Shown: piece after piece, positions 26,433 through 34,276 of the stretch
How the letters are laid out: every line of letters starts with the position of its first letter
Position numbering within the stretch: position 1 is the stretch's first letter
Notes under the pieces: model-generated
Databases searched by the model: none
Told to the model about the DNA's origin: nothing
Seen by the model: only the letters and a program-made list of their open reading frames with translations
Made by a program: the position numbers and the translations under genes
DNA from: Psychromonas hadalis ATCC BAA-638
GTDB lineage: Bacteria; Pseudomonadota; Gammaproteobacteria; Enterobacterales; Psychromonadaceae
DNA: 36,353 nt
Direction: 5' to 3'
Assembly (NCBI RefSeq): GCF_000420245.1
Contig: NZ_ATUO01000018.1
Span: 1 to 36,353, forward strand

Positions 26433-26457
26433 AAGTGAAGCGTTAGTTTCACTTTTG
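26433..26457 (+). terminator. smrB terminator
   Basis: AAGTGAA and TTCACTT pair across an 8-base loop, followed by TTGTTATT, starting two bases after the smrB stop. Confidence 0.7.
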
Positions 26458-26549
26458 TTATTGACTCCGTTATTAAATGGACTCTTTTTTGCGAATAAGC
26501 TGTTAAACTCTCCCGATAAAAATAACCCTTTAAATAAGAAGAAATAGTA

Positions 26550-27008
26550 ATGCTAATAGTCGATTACCAAAGTAAAAGTTATCAACGTTTTTTAGAGGAT
26601 CTTCCTCAAATCGCCAACCACAAAGCACGTTTTCTGATCGCCTTTAATGGTGGCACAACAAGTGATCTAGCGGCTATCACAGAAGTGTTTACCTCCTATA
26701 CAGAGCAGCAAGTACAACACTCAACCGCGATAAATGATAAAGCATCAGAAAGCGATGTAGCAGCACTGTTTAGTGAAACACGCAGTAGCCGAAATATATT
26801 ACTGTTTGAAAATGCAGATATGCTATTTGATAAAAATACCGCACTAAAACGTTCACATGGACGAGACGATAGCTTTGATTTTAATAATTTGTTCAAAAAT
26901 ATTGCCAAACACAATGGCATTGTGGTGTTAGCCACAGACAAAAAACAAACCCTGAGTGCCGCTATGTCAACCAAAGTAGACCTGCTAATTCGCTTCCCGA
27001 ATGCTTAG
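26550..27008 (+). CDS. Orphan AAA-ATPase-like protein without a working P-loop
   Basis: The function is not known. The 152 residues look like a shortened AAA domain. FLIAFNGGTTSDLAAITEVF (28-47) sits where Walker A (GxxGxGKT) would be, but the GKT is gone. LLFENADMLF (84-93) resembles Walker B. FNNLFKNIAKHNGIVVLATDKKQTLSAAMSTKVDLLIRF (111-149) follows the pattern of AAA sensor-1 and the segment after it. ATP hydrolysis is unlikely. It may act as a binding partner or regulator. The start at 26550 has AAGAAGAAA upstream. It stands alone between smrB and the nested repeat. Confidence 0.7.
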   Translation: MLIVDYQSKSYQRFLEDLPQIANHKARFLIAFNGGTTSDLAAITEVFTSYTEQQVQHSTAINDKASESDVAALFSETRSSRNILLFENADMLFDKNTALKRSHGRDDSFDFNNLFKNIAKHNGIVVLATDKKQTLSAAMSTKVDLLIRFPNA

Positions 27009-27046
27009 TCTGATGCTTCTGCGCATGATGAATGACATGACAAACA

Positions 27047-27248
27047 AGGAATCGTTACATAATAACTTGCGCTAAATTACTTTCCAAAAGCCTGAAGGAA
27101 TCGTTACAAAATAACTTGCGATAAATTGTTTCCAAAAAGCCTTAAATGACTGGCTATTTTAAAAAAAAATCGCAAGTAATGTTGAAGCCAATCCTAAATG
27201 ATTGGTTATTTTGAAAACAAAAGCGCAAGTAATTCTGAAGCCGATCCT
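27047..27248. repeat. Family B element carrying a second family B element in its centre
   Basis: The outer copy runs 27047-27095 and 27196-27248 and, without the insert, is about 102 bp, matching the copy at 4851-4951. It is split at CCTGA|AATGA, the centre of the palindrome. Confidence 0.82.
27096..27195. repeat. Inner family B element, about 100 bp
   Basis: A complete copy from AGGAATCGTTACAAAATAAC to GAAGCCAATCCT, more diverged than the outer copy (TTGCGAT and an A-run in the arms). It lies inside the outer element in the same orientation. Confidence 0.82.
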
Positions 27249-27271
27249 AAATAAAAAGATAAAGAGTATAA

Positions 27272-28051
27272 ATGCCGTACACAGAACTATTAGCACCCAT
27301 AAAATCATTTCTTCACTGTGAAACGCCTGATGCTTGGGTTAAAGAAGCGATTCAGCCAGAAAACTTTTCAATGTTGTTATTGGATCATTTAGTCTGTGAA
27401 TTAAAAGCAGCACAATCTGCAATGTACTTAATTCGTAAGTATGCAATTGACAAAGAGAGTGGTGATGCATTATTAGCATTGCTGCAACCCTTTGAACGCT
27501 TTATTTATAAAAGAGAGGGTGATTGGCGTGAACTGGTGGTTAAAAACAAACTCACTAAATCCGTTATTCCAAAATCAAACACACCTTACGGACAAGATCT
27601 GATTGATAAAATGGTGTTATTGATCAAAGAAGAGTTGCATCATTTTTATCAGGTATTAGAGATGATGGATCATTACGGTGTTGAATATAAAAGCATTACC
27701 CCGTCACGTTACGCGAAAGGCATGTTTAAGCACGTTATCACACATGAGCCCGATACATTAATCGATAAGCTTATTTGTGGCGCTTATATCGAAGCTCGCT
27801 CTTGTGAGCGCTTTGCAAAAATAGCCCCGCACGTCGATAAACGCTTAGGTGATTTTTATATCTCACTATTACGTTCAGAGGCACGTCATTATCAAGATTA
27901 TTTAGCGCTGGCACAGTCTATCTCTCCTGTTGATATTAGCGCGCGCATTGAATATTTTGGAAAAGTGGAAGCCGCGTTAATATTAACCAGTGACAGTAAT
28001 TTTAAATTTCATAGTGGTGTCCCAACTGAAAATGATGATGACCCTATTTAA
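27272..28051 (+). CDS. miaE: tRNA 2-methylthio-N6-isopentenyladenosine hydroxylase
   Basis: Non-heme di-iron oxygenase that hydroxylates ms2i6A37 to ms2io6A37 in tRNA, an O2-dependent step. The 259 residues form a helical ferritin-like fold with paired iron-ligand motifs: LVCELKAAQSAMYLI, KEELHHFYQVLEMM (E..H), GAYIEARSCERFAKI and RSEARHYQDYLALA (E..H). These match MiaE. The stop overlaps the next start by one base (TAATG), so it is coupled to the sulfotransferase-like gene. The start at 27272 follows AAAGAGTATAA, just after the nested repeat. Confidence 0.95.
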   Translation: MPYTELLAPIKSFLHCETPDAWVKEAIQPENFSMLLLDHLVCELKAAQSAMYLIRKYAIDKESGDALLALLQPFERFIYKREGDWRELVVKNKLTKSVIPKSNTPYGQDLIDKMVLLIKEELHHFYQVLEMMDHYGVEYKSITPSRYAKGMFKHVITHEPDTLIDKLICGAYIEARSCERFAKIAPHVDKRLGDFYISLLRSEARHYQDYLALAQSISPVDISARIEYFGKVEAALILTSDSNFKFHSGVPTENDDDPI

Positions 28052-28680
28052 TGTCTAAGATTTTTATTATTGGATTGCCACGCACTGGCACGACTAGTAT
28101 CAGTGTTGCTTTACTAGAGTGTGGCTTTAAAGTCGCCCATACCGCGTTTACCCAGCAAGCTTTTGAGTTGGCAGATGCTATTTCAGATGCGCCTTGTTTT
28201 TCAGATTATCAACAATTAGACAGGTTATTTCCCAACTCAAAGTTTATCTATTTACAAAGGGAATTGTCAAAATGGCTCCCTTCAATACAACGCTTATTAA
28301 CTAAAATGACGCTGCATTTATTACCTAAAACAGGGCATTTTAACCCCGTATTAAAACGGTGTTTTGAGCAAACTTTTGAGCTTTGCAATAACGATTTATT
28401 CACCGAGGCACATCTATCCGCTTGTTACCAAAAACACCAGCAACAGGTTAAAGAGTATTTTCATGGTCGGCCTGATCTATTATCAATCAATATTAGTGAA
28501 CAAGGCAGTTTACAAGCATTGTATGATTTTTTAGGACAAGAGAGCCAACATCTTAGCCTCTTCCCACACCTCAACAAGGGCGCTCAAGTCTCCAACTGGA
28601 GAGACTACAAACATGTTAATAAAATAAATAGTTTGAGTGCAGGTAAATACCATCGAAGATTTTTTGATTATCATTATTAG
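28051..28680 (+). CDS. Sulfotransferase-like P-loop protein coupled to miaE
   Basis: A 209-residue protein beginning with IFIIGLPRTGTTSISVALLECGF, the phosphosulfate-binding loop (GLPRTGTTS, residues 8-16) of PAPS-dependent sulfotransferases. A second family-like segment, PNSKFIYLQRELSKWLPSI, corresponds to the 3'-phosphate-binding region. The rest is poorly conserved. The acceptor is unknown. The one-base overlap with miaE shows co-translation, so a shared role, possibly in tRNA or in a process using the same transcript, is conceivable but unproven. It could instead be a related P-loop kinase-like protein. It converges on the FMN reductase gene. Confidence 0.75.
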   Translation: MSKIFIIGLPRTGTTSISVALLECGFKVAHTAFTQQAFELADAISDAPCFSDYQQLDRLFPNSKFIYLQRELSKWLPSIQRLLTKMTLHLLPKTGHFNPVLKRCFEQTFELCNNDLFTEAHLSACYQKHQQQVKEYFHGRPDLLSINISEQGSLQALYDFLGQESQHLSLFPHLNKGAQVSNWRDYKHVNKINSLSAGKYHRRFFDYHY

Positions 28681-28699
28681 CGCAAAGCGTTCTTTCCGT

Positions 28700-29227
28700 C
28701 TATAACGACAGTAAAGCCACCGCAGCTTGTAATTTTTCATTGAGTTCACGATTGGTCAATACTTGCTTTTTAACATCAAAGTTATCAAAGAAACTGGGGA
28801 TAGAGAGTGTCGCTTTCACATCCGCTGCAAAATAATGTGCAGAGCCAGCAGCGCTTGCTAATACACTGGCAGCACCACCAGGGCCAGGTGAGGTCGCTAA
28901 CATTAATATCGGTTTATTTTGATAGAGCTTCATATCAATACGTGATGTCCAATCGAACAAGTTTTTAAAAGCCGCAGTATACGAGCCGTTATGCTCAGCA
29001 TAAGAGATAATAATCGCATCCGCTTCGCCTAGCTTTTTGAAAAAATCTTGCGCTTGTTGGGGTTGTCCTAATTGCGCTTCACGAACATCACTAAAAATAG
29101 GCATCTCATAATCGTTAATGTCCAACACCTCAATTTCTGCGCCTTTTATTAAATTGGCAGCATAAGTTGCTAACATTTTATTAATTGAATTTTGACTATT
29201 ACTGGCGGCAAATGCTAATACTTTCAT
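28700..29227 (-). CDS. NADPH-dependent FMN reductase-family protein
   Basis: Flavodoxin-fold reductase of the azoreductase/chromate-reductase-like family. The chosen start at 29227 (MKVLAFAASNSQNSINKMLA, 175 residues, AAGGAA upstream) fits the family better than the open-frame start at 29269. The FMN phosphate loop is SNSQNSINKML, and SYAEHNGSYTAAFKNLFDWTSR and LMLATSPGPGGAASVL are family segments. Such proteins reduce free flavins, quinones or nitro/azo compounds. The native substrate cannot be told from sequence. It converges with the sulfotransferase-like gene and is 122 bases beyond the DUF1513 gene on the same strand. Confidence 0.87.
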   Translation of the reverse strand: MKVLAFAASNSQNSINKMLATYAANLIKGAEIEVLDINDYEMPIFSDVREAQLGQPQQAQDFFKKLGEADAIIISYAEHNGSYTAAFKNLFDWTSRIDMKLYQNKPILMLATSPGPGGAASVLASAAGSAHYFAADVKATLSIPSFFDNFDVKKQVLTNRELNEKLQAAVALLSL

Positions 29228-29349
29228 GGTGTTTCCTTGCAGTGGTGATTCATTAAGTGAATGAATCATAACAATGAGTCATTCATTAATAAACATCAAT
29301 AATGGCAAAAGATAATTTCCATATGCCACCTTATTAAACTGATTTAATA

Positions 29350-30414
29350 TTAACCTAACCAAATAGCCATGTGGTTATCCCAGTGCCATTGCGTTTGTTG
29401 CATATTATGAACCCGCCCTAGCTCGCCATTACCGGTGCTTAATACCCTCTTTTGATGGTAATAAACAGCGCCGCAAACATCATTTAAAGACTGAATTTTT
29501 TGCAGTTTTTTATTGCTGATATGCCAAGTTGCATAACAGTTTCCACGTGGCGAGGTGGCTATTATCTGTTGCTCATTAATGGCAATGCTACCAATGTAAT
29601 CATCAAAACGTAACCACTGCTCTTCAGCACCCATTAAGGGGCTGGCTTGTTGATCACCAAATTGATGCTGATAAACCAATGGCAGTAATTCATCTAGGCC
29701 TTGATATTGACAGGCAAACACCACCAGCCCCTTTTTATTGACGGATAAGTGACGAATACTCAGCTGCTGGTTTTCCAGTGTGATGGTTTGTTTCACTTGC
29801 CCGCTGGTTTTATCAATATAGAGCAGTGCAGGTTGCATGGTATCGAGGTTTGTTTTTTTGCGGCCACGGGTTTTAATACCACCAAGCGCCAAGATGAGAT
29901 GTTGATTGTTTGGGTGCATCACAATTTCATGCGCCCCCAGACCCAAACCATTAAACTCGCCTATTTTAGTTATTTCATCACCCAGCTGATAGATACCAAT
30001 GGATGTCTGCGATGAGTCACTCTCTCCTTCGCAGACATAAAGTAACCCTTGTTGATCAAAACAACCATGTCCATAAAAGTATTTTCCCGCTTCTATTTGA
30101 TAATGATTGATCGTTTTACCCGTGGCGGGATCAAATTGAATCAGGTAATTGTCGGGGCGACGGGCAAACACCACCGCTTGTTGATGAATGTTATCAATGG
30201 CAATGCCATGACCGCGTGTGGGCAATACAAATTGGCTAAGTGTATTACCTTGTAAATCGCTTCCTACTAAAAAAAATTGCTGTTGCTGTTTAGCGCAAGC
30301 ATAAAGTATGGGTGCACTATTAGTCATAGTGCTAGTAGTAGCAACACTCGCCGAGGGAAAAAGCCCAGCTAAGCTAAGCTGCGCTGAAAAACGTAGGAAG
30401 TCGCGGCGTAACAT
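29350..30414 (-). CDS. Tat-exported DUF1513 protein of the imelysin operon
   Basis: A 354-residue protein of the DUF1513 family, which looks like a seven-bladed beta-propeller. MLRRDFLRFSAQLSLAGLF at the start is a twin-arginine signal, so it is probably folded in the cytoplasm with a cofactor or partner and exported to the periplasm. Repeated beta-propeller-like segments run through the rest (HGIAIDN, YGHGCFDQQGLLYVCEG, GAHEIVMHPNNQHLILALGG). The function is unknown. It is the last gene of the iron-type operon, three bases after the second imelysin gene. The family's usual neighbours are imelysins and DUF1111 proteins, as here. Confidence 0.85.
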   Translation of the reverse strand: MLRRDFLRFSAQLSLAGLFPSASVATTSTMTNSAPILYACAKQQQQFFLVGSDLQGNTLSQFVLPTRGHGIAIDNIHQQAVVFARRPDNYLIQFDPATGKTINHYQIEAGKYFYGHGCFDQQGLLYVCEGESDSSQTSIGIYQLGDEITKIGEFNGLGLGAHEIVMHPNNQHLILALGGIKTRGRKKTNLDTMQPALLYIDKTSGQVKQTITLENQQLSIRHLSVNKKGLVVFACQYQGLDELLPLVYQHQFGDQQASPLMGAEEQWLRFDDYIGSIAINEQQIIATSPRGNCYATWHISNKKLQKIQSLNDVCGAVYYHQKRVLSTGNGELGRVHNMQQTQWHWDNHMAIWLG

Positions 30415-30417
30415 ATC

Positions 30418-31422
30418 CTAATCACCATCGGTGGCGTTAAAACCAACGATAATATTAAGCGCGAGAGGCAACTCATCTTGTAGTTGATAACTGAGTTTAT
30501 CCATGGACATTTTACTGCGATAAAGCTGCTTTAATCCTGTTTTGTCGCTGAGTAATTTTTTCAAACTGGGATCAACTGGCCAGCCAGTTAATAACTCTTT
30601 AAAAGTATCTTCAATGCTATTCGCGAGGTAAACTTTTTTCTCTGCTAATAACAGCGGTTTTACCCCTTGTAAAAAATATTTTTGCAGTGCTTGATAACTA
30701 CTTTTAAGCTGCAACATTGACGTTTCTGAGCGCCATGCTTCTGCTTGATAAGGACGAGGATGCGTTTTACCCAGAGGCATTAAAAACTTTTTATTAATAA
30801 AACTAAGCTGATGAGAAAGCTCGGCAATCAAGCGTTGCTCAATCACTTTTTGCTGTTTTTTATCTTGGCTTTGTAACAGTAACTGCGGGCCATATTGCTC
30901 AGACCACGCCGTACTAATACGTTGGCTATTAGCATCTAAATGGGTTGCAATGGCGCTGGCTAATGGACAATTTTGAGCATTGAGTTGTTGCTCGAAAATC
31001 AATAACTCTAATGCACCTAAACCACGCACCGCCACACTTTGTTCACTTACCTGTTGGGCATTCCAATCCGTTTGTCCTGATTGTAATAACAACTTTATTT
31101 TACGCCCGGTAATGTCTTTTTTATCAGGCCAAAACTGTATCGACCAAGCAAGATCAAGATCGTTAATGGGCCCTTTGGTCACTCCTTGTAGGGGCATCCA
31201 CGCTTGCATGGTTTGTAGCCAGCTTTGTTGGATATTTTGCTGCTCAGCAGAAAAATCAGCAGTGCGACAAAAGGCATGAATGGACGTGGCTAAAGTTTGA
31301 CTTTTCTGATTAAAAAATTGGCTTTGCTCTATTTTTAACGTGTTGATCTGTTCCACGATATTAAAATCAGCACTGATCACAGGCGTTGCGATAAGACAAC
31401 TGAGTAATAGTATTTTTTTCAT
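30418..31422 (-). CDS. Second imelysin-family periplasmic protein
   Basis: A 334-residue imelysin-like protein with signal peptide MKKILLLSCLIATPVISA. The family's GxHxxE site appears as the variant GLGALELLIF, without the His seen in the larger paralogue at 32881. The role is presumably periplasmic iron binding or handling with its operon partners, by family knowledge. It lies 8 bases after the DUF1111 gene and 3 bases before the DUF1513 gene, so one transcript is likely. Confidence 0.85.
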   Translation of the reverse strand: MKKILLLSCLIATPVISADFNIVEQINTLKIEQSQFFNQKSQTLATSIHAFCRTADFSAEQQNIQQSWLQTMQAWMPLQGVTKGPINDLDLAWSIQFWPDKKDITGRKIKLLLQSGQTDWNAQQVSEQSVAVRGLGALELLIFEQQLNAQNCPLASAIATHLDANSQRISTAWSEQYGPQLLLQSQDKKQQKVIEQRLIAELSHQLSFINKKFLMPLGKTHPRPYQAEAWRSETSMLQLKSSYQALQKYFLQGVKPLLLAEKKVYLANSIEDTFKELLTGWPVDPSLKKLLSDKTGLKQLYRSKMSMDKLSYQLQDELPLALNIIVGFNATDGD

Positions 31423-31430
31423 TTTTAGAC

Positions 31431-32813
31431 CTACAAAGAGTTAAGAAATTTAAGGAGTGCTTGACGTTCGCTCTGATTAAACGCTAATACTTGCTGTTTT
31501 GCTTGCTCAGCTTCACCACCATGCCAAACAATCGCTTCTAATATATTACGTGCTCGTCCATCATGCAGTAAAAAAGTATGACCGTTCACTTCTTGCTGGT
31601 AACCCAATCCCCACAAAGGTGATGTACGCCACTCTTGACCATTGGCTAAAAACTCAGGACGATTATCAGCAAGGCCAATGCCCATATCATGTAATAAAAG
31701 ATCCGTATAAGGGGTTATTTTTTGCTCTGATAATGCCAGCAGTGTCGGGCGTTTCGCAGTGGTATAACTATTAATGTGACAAGCGTTACAATTTGCTTGC
31801 TCAAACAGTTTTTTTCCCGCGATAACTTGTGGATTATTAATACCTCGGCGAGCAGGAACAGCAAGATGTTGACTGTAAAATTCAACAAAATTAAGAATGT
31901 TATCACTAACCTCTAATTTTCCACCATGTGGCGCTTGTTGACAGTTTAACTGTTTATCGGTGCAATCATCGCTTAAAAACAGTCGAGAAGTTAGCCCTAA
32001 ATCGCCTGCAAAAGCAGCTGCATTTTGTTGCATTAAAGTGGGTTGACCTGCTTTCCAGCCAAAACGGCCAATGGTTGTTTGTTGTTTTTCTATATCCCAA
32101 ACATAATTAATTTTACCGCTGATACCATCTTTGTTGACATCATCAGGATCGGCATTTTTTAACATATCTTGCACGCTGATAGTTTCTAATAAGCCTAAAC
32201 CTATCATGGCCGGAGCAACACGTGCAGAAAGCATGACATCTTGGTGCATCGGGCCATATTTTAGATCACTAATTGAGAGGGTTGGTGTGCGTAATTCAAC
32301 GTGAAAGCCATCTTTAAACGACACCTTGTGATAGCTATATTGTATCTGCACTTGTCCTTCAGGTTCAATGCCCTGAATCGCCATATCTTGTAGTTGACCA
32401 CCGTACGTTGGGTCACCAATACTGCCCTGCTTGATAAGCTTTTCTTTTTGCTCTGCTGTTTTTGCAGGAATACTCAAGCGTACTAACATGGTGATGGCAT
32501 TGCTTTCTCCCGCTTCTTTGCCTTTGCCACGACCATCTTTGATATGACAACCTTGGCAAGCGTTAGTATTCATGATCGGACCCAATCCATCACGTGCATC
32601 GGTACTTGCAGGTGCACTTACCCAAGGGTTACGAAAAAAACTATTACCAACGCTAAAATCAAGTCGTTTCATCATTTCGAGATTACTTGCTGGCATCGAA
32701 TAGGCGTTACTGCCTGTTTGTTTGGTGGTTGTGCCACCGCCTGATTTGGCTGATTCTGCCAGTGTTGGCATGCTTAAAAGAAGAAAAAAAAGAGGAAAAA
32801 ACTGTGGCTTCAT
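31431..32813 (-). CDS. Di-heme DUF1111 cytochrome (thiol-oxidoreductase-like) of the imelysin operon
   Basis: A 460-residue periplasmic c-type cytochrome of the DUF1111 family (often named di-heme oxidoredictase), related to cytochrome c peroxidases. The signal peptide MKPQFFPLFFLLLSMPTLA is followed by heme site 1 CQGCH (C86, C89, H90) and site 2 CNACH (C342, C345, H346). Other family segments include GLGLLETI, GRFGWKAGQPTL and HDGRARNILEAIVWHGGEA. It probably transfers electrons in iron handling, but the reaction is unknown. It follows the first imelysin gene after a hairpin at 32836-32855 and precedes the second. Confidence 0.9.
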   Translation of the reverse strand: MKPQFFPLFFLLLSMPTLAESAKSGGGTTTKQTGSNAYSMPASNLEMMKRLDFSVGNSFFRNPWVSAPASTDARDGLGPIMNTNACQGCHIKDGRGKGKEAGESNAITMLVRLSIPAKTAEQKEKLIKQGSIGDPTYGGQLQDMAIQGIEPEGQVQIQYSYHKVSFKDGFHVELRTPTLSISDLKYGPMHQDVMLSARVAPAMIGLGLLETISVQDMLKNADPDDVNKDGISGKINYVWDIEKQQTTIGRFGWKAGQPTLMQQNAAAFAGDLGLTSRLFLSDDCTDKQLNCQQAPHGGKLEVSDNILNFVEFYSQHLAVPARRGINNPQVIAGKKLFEQANCNACHINSYTTAKRPTLLALSEQKITPYTDLLLHDMGIGLADNRPEFLANGQEWRTSPLWGLGYQQEVNGHTFLLHDGRARNILEAIVWHGGEAEQAKQQVLAFNQSERQALLKFLNSL

Positions 32814-32835
32814 AGTATTTTAAACTCAAAAAAAA

Positions 32836-32855
32836 AAGGCGGAAAGTTCCGCCTT
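32836..32855 (-). terminator. Hairpin with T-run between imelysin 1 and the DUF1111 gene
   Basis: On the minus strand AAGGCGGAA and TTCCGCCTT pair across two bases, followed by at least ten T residues. It follows the first imelysin gene by about 25 bases. Because the operon continues, partial termination would make imelysin the most abundant product. Confidence 0.85.
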
Positions 32856-32880
32856 ACTATATATCACGCGATTTTAGAGC

Positions 32881-34125
32881 TTAAAACTCGTGATCGGCGG
32901 TATCTGAATTTAAGTTAGTAACCCCTAAAACACCTGCCGCTTTTTCAATTTCAGCCGTTTGTACCACTAAGCTTTTAATGGATGCAGCGACTAACGCATT
33001 ACCACTTTTATTACCTGTTGCAATCAGTTGATCAAATGCAGTGCCTTTTTCTGCCGAGCTAACCAATGTATGTACTTGATTGTCCGCCGCAGTGACCGCT
33101 TTTGAGGTTTGCTTGGCGACGTTTTTATCACTTTTAGCAACCAAATCATTCAGGCTTGGACCCGTTACTTTTGTACCATCGATACGTGTGTAACTACCGA
33201 ACCAAACATTGCTGATCCCTTTTTGGTTAAAGTAGTGTGAGTTATGCGTATTGTCAGAGAAACAATCATGCTCATCTTCAGGAGAGTTCGCTTCTAATGC
33301 CACTTTCATACGCTCACCCGCAAGTTCACCCAGTGAAAGCGACCCCATGCCAAACAGCATGATACGCAGACCCTCTTTGGGCGCTTTTGCAGTTAATTCA
33401 CTGCGGTAGTTTTCACCATTGTCAGCCCATTGTGTTTGCATCCAAGCAAGGTCGCTCACTAACAGTGTTGAAGTCGCTTGTAAGTATTCAGCACGGCGGT
33501 CACAATTTCCACCCGTACAGCCTGTACCTTGTACATAATCTGTGTAACTACGTGCGCCAGCACCTGCATTGGTTCCGTTTAAATCTTGACCCCATAATAG
33601 GAACTCAATCGCATGATAACCCGTTGCAACATTTGCTTCAGAGCCTGCAAGTTCATTTAAACTTGCAAGTAATTCAGGGGTGATTTTATTGACATCAATT
33701 TTGTTATTACCGATTTGTAACTCTTTATTCGCGATAATATTCGCCGTTGCTCCTGCATTACCTAATTCGTGATTATAAGCACCTACTTTAACATAATCGA
33801 TCATACCTTCATCAAGTGGCCATGCGTTTAACTGCCCTTCCCAATCATCAACAACGGCATTACCAAAACGAAATACTTCACTTTGCTGATAAGGAACACG
33901 TGATGCAAGCCAAGCCGTTTTAGCAGACTTGAGTGTTTTCTCTGATGGTGAAGCAATTAAATTTTTAATCGCTTTATCAAGTTGCTGTGCAGTAGTACCT
34001 GCATCTTGATATACCGCAAGGGCGATATCTGCATAATGGTTAACCACCTCTTTGGGCTGTGTTGCAAATGCATTTTGGCTAATAAATGCGGTACTAATAA
34101 ATAATGCGAGAGCACTTTTTTTCAT
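32881..34125 (-). CDS. Imelysin-family iron-regulated periplasmic protein (IrpA-like)
   Basis: Large imelysin (peptidase M75-like, IrpA-type) of 414 residues with a clear signal peptide (MKKSALALFISTAFISQNAFA). The conserved GxHxxE site is GYHAIEFLLWGQD (H171, E174). Other family parts are KTAWLASRVPYQQSEVFRFGNA and WEGQLNAWPLDEGMIDYV. Imelysins bind iron in the periplasm, but the biochemical task is unsettled. It is first in the operon and divergent from the multicopper oxidase, with Fur-like sites between, so induction by iron limitation is likely. A strong hairpin follows it. Confidence 0.92.
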   Translation of the reverse strand: MKKSALALFISTAFISQNAFATQPKEVVNHYADIALAVYQDAGTTAQQLDKAIKNLIASPSEKTLKSAKTAWLASRVPYQQSEVFRFGNAVVDDWEGQLNAWPLDEGMIDYVKVGAYNHELGNAGATANIIANKELQIGNNKIDVNKITPELLASLNELAGSEANVATGYHAIEFLLWGQDLNGTNAGAGARSYTDYVQGTGCTGGNCDRRAEYLQATSTLLVSDLAWMQTQWADNGENYRSELTAKAPKEGLRIMLFGMGSLSLGELAGERMKVALEANSPEDEHDCFSDNTHNSHYFNQKGISNVWFGSYTRIDGTKVTGPSLNDLVAKSDKNVAKQTSKAVTAADNQVHTLVSSAEKGTAFDQLIATGNKSGNALVAASIKSLVVQTAEIEKAAGVLGVTNLNSDTADHEF

Positions 34126-34159
34126 GTTGATCTTCCTTTGTATCTACAAGATAGTTGTT

Positions 34160-34178
34160 GTTAATGGTTATCATTAAT
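34160..34178. promoter_or_regulatory. Probable Fur box next to the imelysin promoter
   Basis: GTTAATGGTTATCATTAAT matches 14 of 19 positions of the Fur consensus GATAATGATAATCATTATC, with a well-matched core AATGGTTATCATT. It lies about 35 bases upstream of the imelysin start. Confidence 0.65.
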
Positions 34179-34204
34179 TTCATTATGCAATTGTAAAACG
34201 AATT

Positions 34205-34223
34205 GATAATGATTTGCAACACA
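34205..34223. promoter_or_regulatory. Weaker Fur-like half site near the multicopper oxidase promoter
   Basis: GATAATGAT at 34205-34213 matches the left half of the Fur consensus completely, while the right half is poor (12 of 19 overall). It lies 54 bases upstream of the oxidase start and may extend Fur binding over both promoters. Confidence 0.45.
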
Positions 34224-34276
34224 CTTTGTAAAAAATTTGTTATAATATTTTCAGCTCATATTGTTAAGGATGATTT

